Position numbers and translations under genes: made by a program
Part shown: positions 4,845 to 8,109 of the stretch, in pieces
Numbering within the stretch: position 1 is the first letter of the stretch
Layout of the letters: each line of letters starts with the position of its first letter
Source: VRUE01 sp044867925
GTDB taxonomy: Bacteria > Actinomycetota > Thermoleophilia > Solirubrobacterales > 70-9
NCBI GenBank assembly: GCA_044867925.1
Contig: JBIOVV010000093.1
Coordinates: 1-8,109, forward strand
Direction: 5' to 3'
Length of the DNA: 8,109 nucleotides
The notes under the pieces: generated by a model
Databases searched by the model: none
Told to the model about the DNA's origin: nothing
Seen by the model: the letters and a program-made list of their open reading frames with translations, nothing else

Positions 4845-7800
4845 GTGAGACGCCACGCGAAGGCATCGTCTGCGGGACCGACCATGCGCCGGGCCAAGGG
4901 CCTCGGCCGCATCCGAGTGCTCGTTGGCGCGCTGGCCACCCTCGCTTTGCTCGCGCTGGCGCCCGCGTTTGCCGCGGCCGCCGTGGATCCCGAATACCTC
5001 GGTGCCTTCGGTCCGGATGGGACGGAAGCGACCTCCTTTGAAGGGGTCGAAGCCATCGCGGTCGATGAACAAACCGGAGTCATCTACGTCGGTGATCGGG
5101 AAGAACAGGTTCTCTACAAGTTCGACGCAGAAGGCCACCCGCTCAATTGGGGCGGCTCCGCCCCCTACATCTCGGGGAACGAAATCAGTGGACTCTCGTT
5201 TGGTGGTCCAGGCCAAGACCAAGCGGCCGTCGACTCCGAAAACCACGTCGTCTACGTCACCAGCGGCAACAATGTGAGGGCGTTCGAGGCAAACGGCGAA
5301 CCTCATGAATTCACCGCCGGTCCTGGCGTGGGTACGAGCGAAATCCCTGGCGCGATCGAACTCTACGGCGTCGCCGTCGACGTCAAAGGAAACATCTACG
5401 CGGCCGATCGCCAGTTCCTAGAACCAAACCCAAGAATTCGAATCTATTCGCGCACGGGCGCGCCGGTGATCGAAGTCAAACCGTACATCGGGACGATATC
5501 GACAATCAGCCCCAGCTCGCTCTCCGTTGCGTCCGATGGGAGTCTCTACGCGGTGCGTTGGCTCAACCCTGCGTACCGGTTTGAGCCCTCACAGTTCCCG
5601 ATCACTGCTTCCACCACGTACGGCCTGGGGCATCAAATCAATGACATGGGATCGACCACAGTCGCGGTCGATCCCATGTCCAACTACGTGTACGTGGGGT
5701 CCCCCAGTGGTTTCGCCAGCAGTCGCGTCGGCGTATATGACGAAGACGACAAACCGGTTGGAATCCTCGGTGCTCCAGGGCAACCTGGAGATTTGGCCGG
5801 CAACCCGAGGGGTGTAGCCATCAACGCCGCAGGTGAACGGGTCTACGTGACGGACGATAAAGAAATTGCGGCGTCAGGCCAAGTCAAAATCTTCGAGACC
5901 TTCACCTACCCGGTGATCGCGCCGACGATCGTCGCGACCTCGGTGATCGACCTAAACCTCCACACGGCGACGCTTCGCGCCACGGTCAACCCCAACACCC
6001 TGGCGAGCACCTACCACTTCGAGTACGGCCCAGAAGACTGCTCGGTAAGCACCTGCACGAGCACCGCCGGCGGCTCGATCGAACCGGGCCACAAGCCGGT
6101 CGGCGTTGCCGAGGAAATCGAAGGCCTGCAACCCGGCGCCACCTACCACTACCGGGTGGTGGCCACCAACGCCGAAGGCACCACCGAGGGACCCGACAAG
6201 ACCTTCACCACGCCGCGCAGCGGCCAGGGCTTCGGCCTCGCCGACAACCGAGCCTGGGAGATGGTCTCTCCGCCCAACAAGTTCGGCGGCAGGATCCTCC
6301 ACTTCAACCAGGGCGTGATGCAGGCCGCAGCAGATGGCAACGGCATCGCCTATGAGACCGTCACCTCGATCGAAGCCAACCCCGACGGCAACCGGGCGAT
6401 CGACACCTCCACCGTGCTGGCCCGTCGCGATGCCGCCAGTTGGCGCTCCAAGGACATAGCGACGCCGCACACCGACGTCGGCCAGCTGCGCTTCGGCGGC
6501 GAGTACAAAACCTTCAGCCCCGACCTTGGGCGCGCTCTGCTCGAGGGGCAGGGAGACACCCTGCTCTCCCCCGAAGCCTCCGAAGAAACCCCCTACCTGC
6601 GGGAGAACACCGAACCCGCCACCTACAGGCCGCTGATCACCTCCAAGGAAGGCTATGCCAACGTGCCGCCCGGAACGGTATTCGGGGGGGGCGCCGGAAT
6701 CGGTGGTGATAGTGCGGTGGCGATCAGAGCGGCCGATCCAGCTCTCACCCACCCCGTGGTCAGATCCCGTGTACCGCTCGTCCCGGAGGCGGCGCCGTTC
6801 AGCCTCTACCAGTGGGACGAAGGTCAACTGCAGCCGGTCAGCGAGCTTCCGGCGAGCGAGGGTGGCGCCGTGATCAAGGGGGAGGCCGGCGCAGGGCAGG
6901 GTTCCCTGCACAACGCGGTATCCGAAGACGGCTCCCGTGTGTTCTGGGGCGGGGGAGGTGCGGGGGAATACGCCGTCGGAAGCAGCGAAGTGACCGGCCT
7001 CTACATCCGCGACACCGTCAACCAGGAGACGGGGCGCATCGACGTCGTCCAGCCGGGCGCCAGCGGCGCAGGACCGAGCAATCCCGCCTTCCGCGGCGCG
7101 AGCCCCGATGGAGCGGTCGTCTTCTTCACCGACGCCCAGCAGCTGACCCCCGACGCCAGTCCCCCGGATTCGAAAAACACTCTCGACCTCTACCGCTGCG
7201 AGGTGGGCCCGGTCGAAGGCGGCATCCTCGGCTGCACCAGCCTGATCGACGTCAGCGCCCCGATTGAAGGCTCCGGCGAAAGGGCGGAAGTCCTCGGCAC
7301 GGTTCCCGGCTTGAGCGAAGACGGAACGCGCATCTACTTCTTCGCCCGAGGCGTGCTCGATGCGACGGCAAATGAAGCGGGTGACTCCGCAGTCTCAGGC
7401 GAGCCCAACCTCTACCTCTGGGAGGAAGGAGAGGGAAGGCGGTTTATCGCGACCCTGTCGAGCAAAGACAAGGCCGACTGGGGTGGCTTCGCCGGATCGT
7501 CGGGCGCGGCGGGCCTCGACCCCAAGCGCAGCGCAGCGGCATCTCCTGACGGGCGCTACCTCGCCTTCATGTCGGAGCGCAGCCTCACCGGCTATGACAA
7601 CCGCGACGCCAAAAGCGAGGAGCCGCTCGAGGAGGTCTTCCGCTACGACGCGGTCGAAGATCGCCTGGACTGCATCTCCTGCAACCCCTCCGGCGCCAGC
7701 CCCGAAGGGATTTTCTCTGACCCAACCGCCGGCGACCCGACCCGGGCCGACACGCAGTCCAACTGGTCCCAGCGCTGGGTGGCGGCGGTCCTGCCCGCGG

Positions 7801-8109
7801 CCCAGGAAAGCGAACCGACGCGTGGACTCGCCTTCTACCACCCGCGAGTCGTCCTCGAGAACGGCCGCGTCTTCTTCAACGCGATCGACTCCCTCGTCTC
7901 CGCCGATGCCAACGGCGAGTGGGACGTCTACCAGTGGGAGCCGGAGGGAACAGGCGACTGCACCTCCAGCTCCGAAGGAGCCGCGATCGCAAGGTCGGCG
8001 GGAGGGTGCGTCTCGCTGCTCTCGTCGGGCACCGCAGAAGAAGAAGCCAGCTTCGTGGACGCCAGCGAGGACGGCGACAGCGTCTTCTTCATCACCCCGG
8101 CACGACTCT
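4845..8109 (+). CDS. Large exported protein: NHL propeller, Fn3-like domain, TolB/PD40-like repeats (3' end outside window)
   Basis: A single uninterrupted frame of 1088 codons is open at the window end. GTG at 4845 has a strong AAGGAG; an ATG at residue 14 is an alternative. Residues 15-24 are basic and 25-46 hydrophobic and Ala-rich, ending AAAA|VD: a signal peptide. About 65-352 hold six NHL-type repeats (starts near 65, 124, 172, 222, 269, 319), each with a pattern such as GVAVDVKGNIYAADR or TVAVDPMSNYVYVG, enough for one six-bladed beta-propeller. About 356-457 is fibronectin III-like (TLRATVNPN, YHFEYG, GLQPGATYHYRVVATNAEG). AWEMVSPPNKFGG (470-482) opens a region of TolB/PD40-like repeats: SPDGAVVFFTD (from 753), NLYLWEEGEG, SPDGRYLAFMSERSLTGYDN (from 900), then CISCNPSG with a close cysteine pair (943, 946). 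No catalytic motif is seen, so a binding or structural role outside the membrane is inferred. No anchor is visible in the window. Confidence 0.85.
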   Translation, partial: MRRHAKASSAGPTMRRAKGLGRIRVLVGALATLALLALAPAFAAAAVDPEYLGAFGPDGTEATSFEGVEAIAVDEQTGVIYVGDREEQVLYKFDAEGHPLNWGGSAPYISGNEISGLSFGGPGQDQAAVDSENHVVYVTSGNNVRAFEANGEPHEFTAGPGVGTSEIPGAIELYGVAVDVKGNIYAADRQFLEPNPRIRIYSRTGAPVIEVKPYIGTISTISPSSLSVASDGSLYAVRWLNPAYRFEPSQFPITASTTYGLGHQINDMGSTTVAVDPMSNYVYVGSPSGFASSRVGVYDEDDKPVGILGAPGQPGDLAGNPRGVAINAAGERVYVTDDKEIAASGQVKIFETFTYPVIAPTIVATSVIDLNLHTATLRATVNPNTLASTYHFEYGPEDCSVSTCTSTAGGSIEPGHKPVGVAEEIEGLQPGATYHYRVVATNAEGTTEGPDKTFTTPRSGQGFGLADNRAWEMVSPPNKFGGRILHFNQGVMQAAADGNGIAYETVTSIEANPDGNRAIDTSTVLARRDAASWRSKDIATPHTDVGQLRFGGEYKTFSPDLGRALLEGQGDTLLSPEASEETPYLRENTEPATYRPLITSKEGYANVPPGTVFGGGAGIGGDSAVAIRAADPALTHPVVRSRVPLVPEAAPFSLYQWDEGQLQPVSELPASEGGAVIKGEAGAGQGSLHNAVSEDGSRVFWGGGGAGEYAVGSSEVTGLYIRDTVNQETGRIDVVQPGASGAGPSNPAFRGASPDGAVVFFTDAQQLTPDASPPDSKNTLDLYRCEVGPVEGGILGCTSLIDVSAPIEGSGERAEVLGTVPGLSEDGTRIYFFARGVLDATANEAGDSAVSGEPNLYLWEEGEGRRFIATLSSKDKADWGGFAGSSGAAGLDPKRSAAASPDGRYLAFMSERSLTGYDNRDAKSEEPLEEVFRYDAVEDRLDCISCNPSGASPEGIFSDPTAGDPTRADTQSNWSQRWVAAVLPAAQESEPTRGLAFYHPRVVLENGRVFFNAIDSLVSADANGEWDVYQWEPEGTGDCTSSSEGAAIARSAGGCVSLLSSGTAEEEASFVDASEDGDSVFFITPARL
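5643..5680. repeat. Perfect 15-bp inverted repeat inside the large gene
   Basis: GACATGGGATCGACC (5643-5657) is the exact reverse complement of 5666-5680, with an 8-base loop ACAGTCGC. It lies within the coding sequence for propeller blade 5 and encodes DMGSTTVAVDPM. No T-run follows. The stem would be very stable in mRNA, and could also form a cruciform or act as a dyad binding site. Confidence 0.75.

Noticed and set aside
4746..5306. Minus-strand open frame of 186 codons covering the leader and start of the large gene
   Set aside because: It is antisense to a promoter, a ribosome site and a signal peptide on the plus strand, and its translation shows no recognisable domain.
5952..6911. Long minus-strand open frame of 319 codons opposite the large exported gene
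   Set aside because: It lies wholly inside a better-supported plus-strand gene with clear domains. The translation is Gly/Val/Ala/Arg-rich low-complexity protein typical of an antisense shadow in GC-rich DNA, and I saw no ribosome site or fold.
1..8109. tRNA, rRNA, CRISPR array, insertion sequence or prophage genes
   Set aside because: No cloverleaf, repeat-spacer pattern, transposase, integrase or terminal repeats were seen; the inverted repeat at 5643-5680 is too short and has no transposase.

Overview
The window reads as chromosomal DNA of a high-GC actinobacterium. The best guess is class Thermoleophilia, order Solirubrobacterales. That guess rests on family recognition from memory, not a search: a multi-domain secreted protein with a propeller, a fibronectin-like domain and the phrase AWEMVSPPNKFGG, a small secreted six-cysteine protein, and many TetR regulators carrying an LPPGRHG-type N-terminal extension. 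No RNA genes, mobile elements or CRISPR arrays are visible.

Layout. Bases 1-1047 (+) hold the 3' part of a PucR/CdaR-type regulator. A 112-base gap leads to 1160-1819 (+), a small exported protein of unknown function. A strong GC hairpin (1827-1857) ends it and faces a convergent minus-strand operon. Bases 1884-4679 are a block of four different TetR-family regulators in two divergent two-gene operons: 3289->2576 and 2579->1884 on the minus strand (ATGA, 4-base overlap), and 3401->4000 and 3993->4679 on the plus strand (8-base overlap). The 111-base divergent gap (3290-3400) is AT-rich and holds candidate control sites. Bases 4680-4844 contain a well-formed promoter and a long structured leader. 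They lead into a very large exported protein (4845 to beyond the window end): signal peptide, six-repeat NHL-type beta-propeller, fibronectin III-like domain and TolB/PD40-like repeats.

How the parts may work together. The TetR block contains no enzyme or transporter, so its targets must be itself, its neighbours or distant genes. A 14-base box, AGAAACTWCTCCTT, occurs once between the divergent TetR operons (3341-3354) and once directly over the -35 of the large exported protein's promoter (4692-4705). This suggests that one or more of the TetR proteins controls both the regulator block and the surface protein. The two outer TetR genes resemble each other most closely, so the block may have arisen by inverted duplication of a two-gene operon. 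Other points of note are a perfect 15-bp inverted repeat inside the large gene and an apparent change of codon use between its propeller and its C-terminal part.
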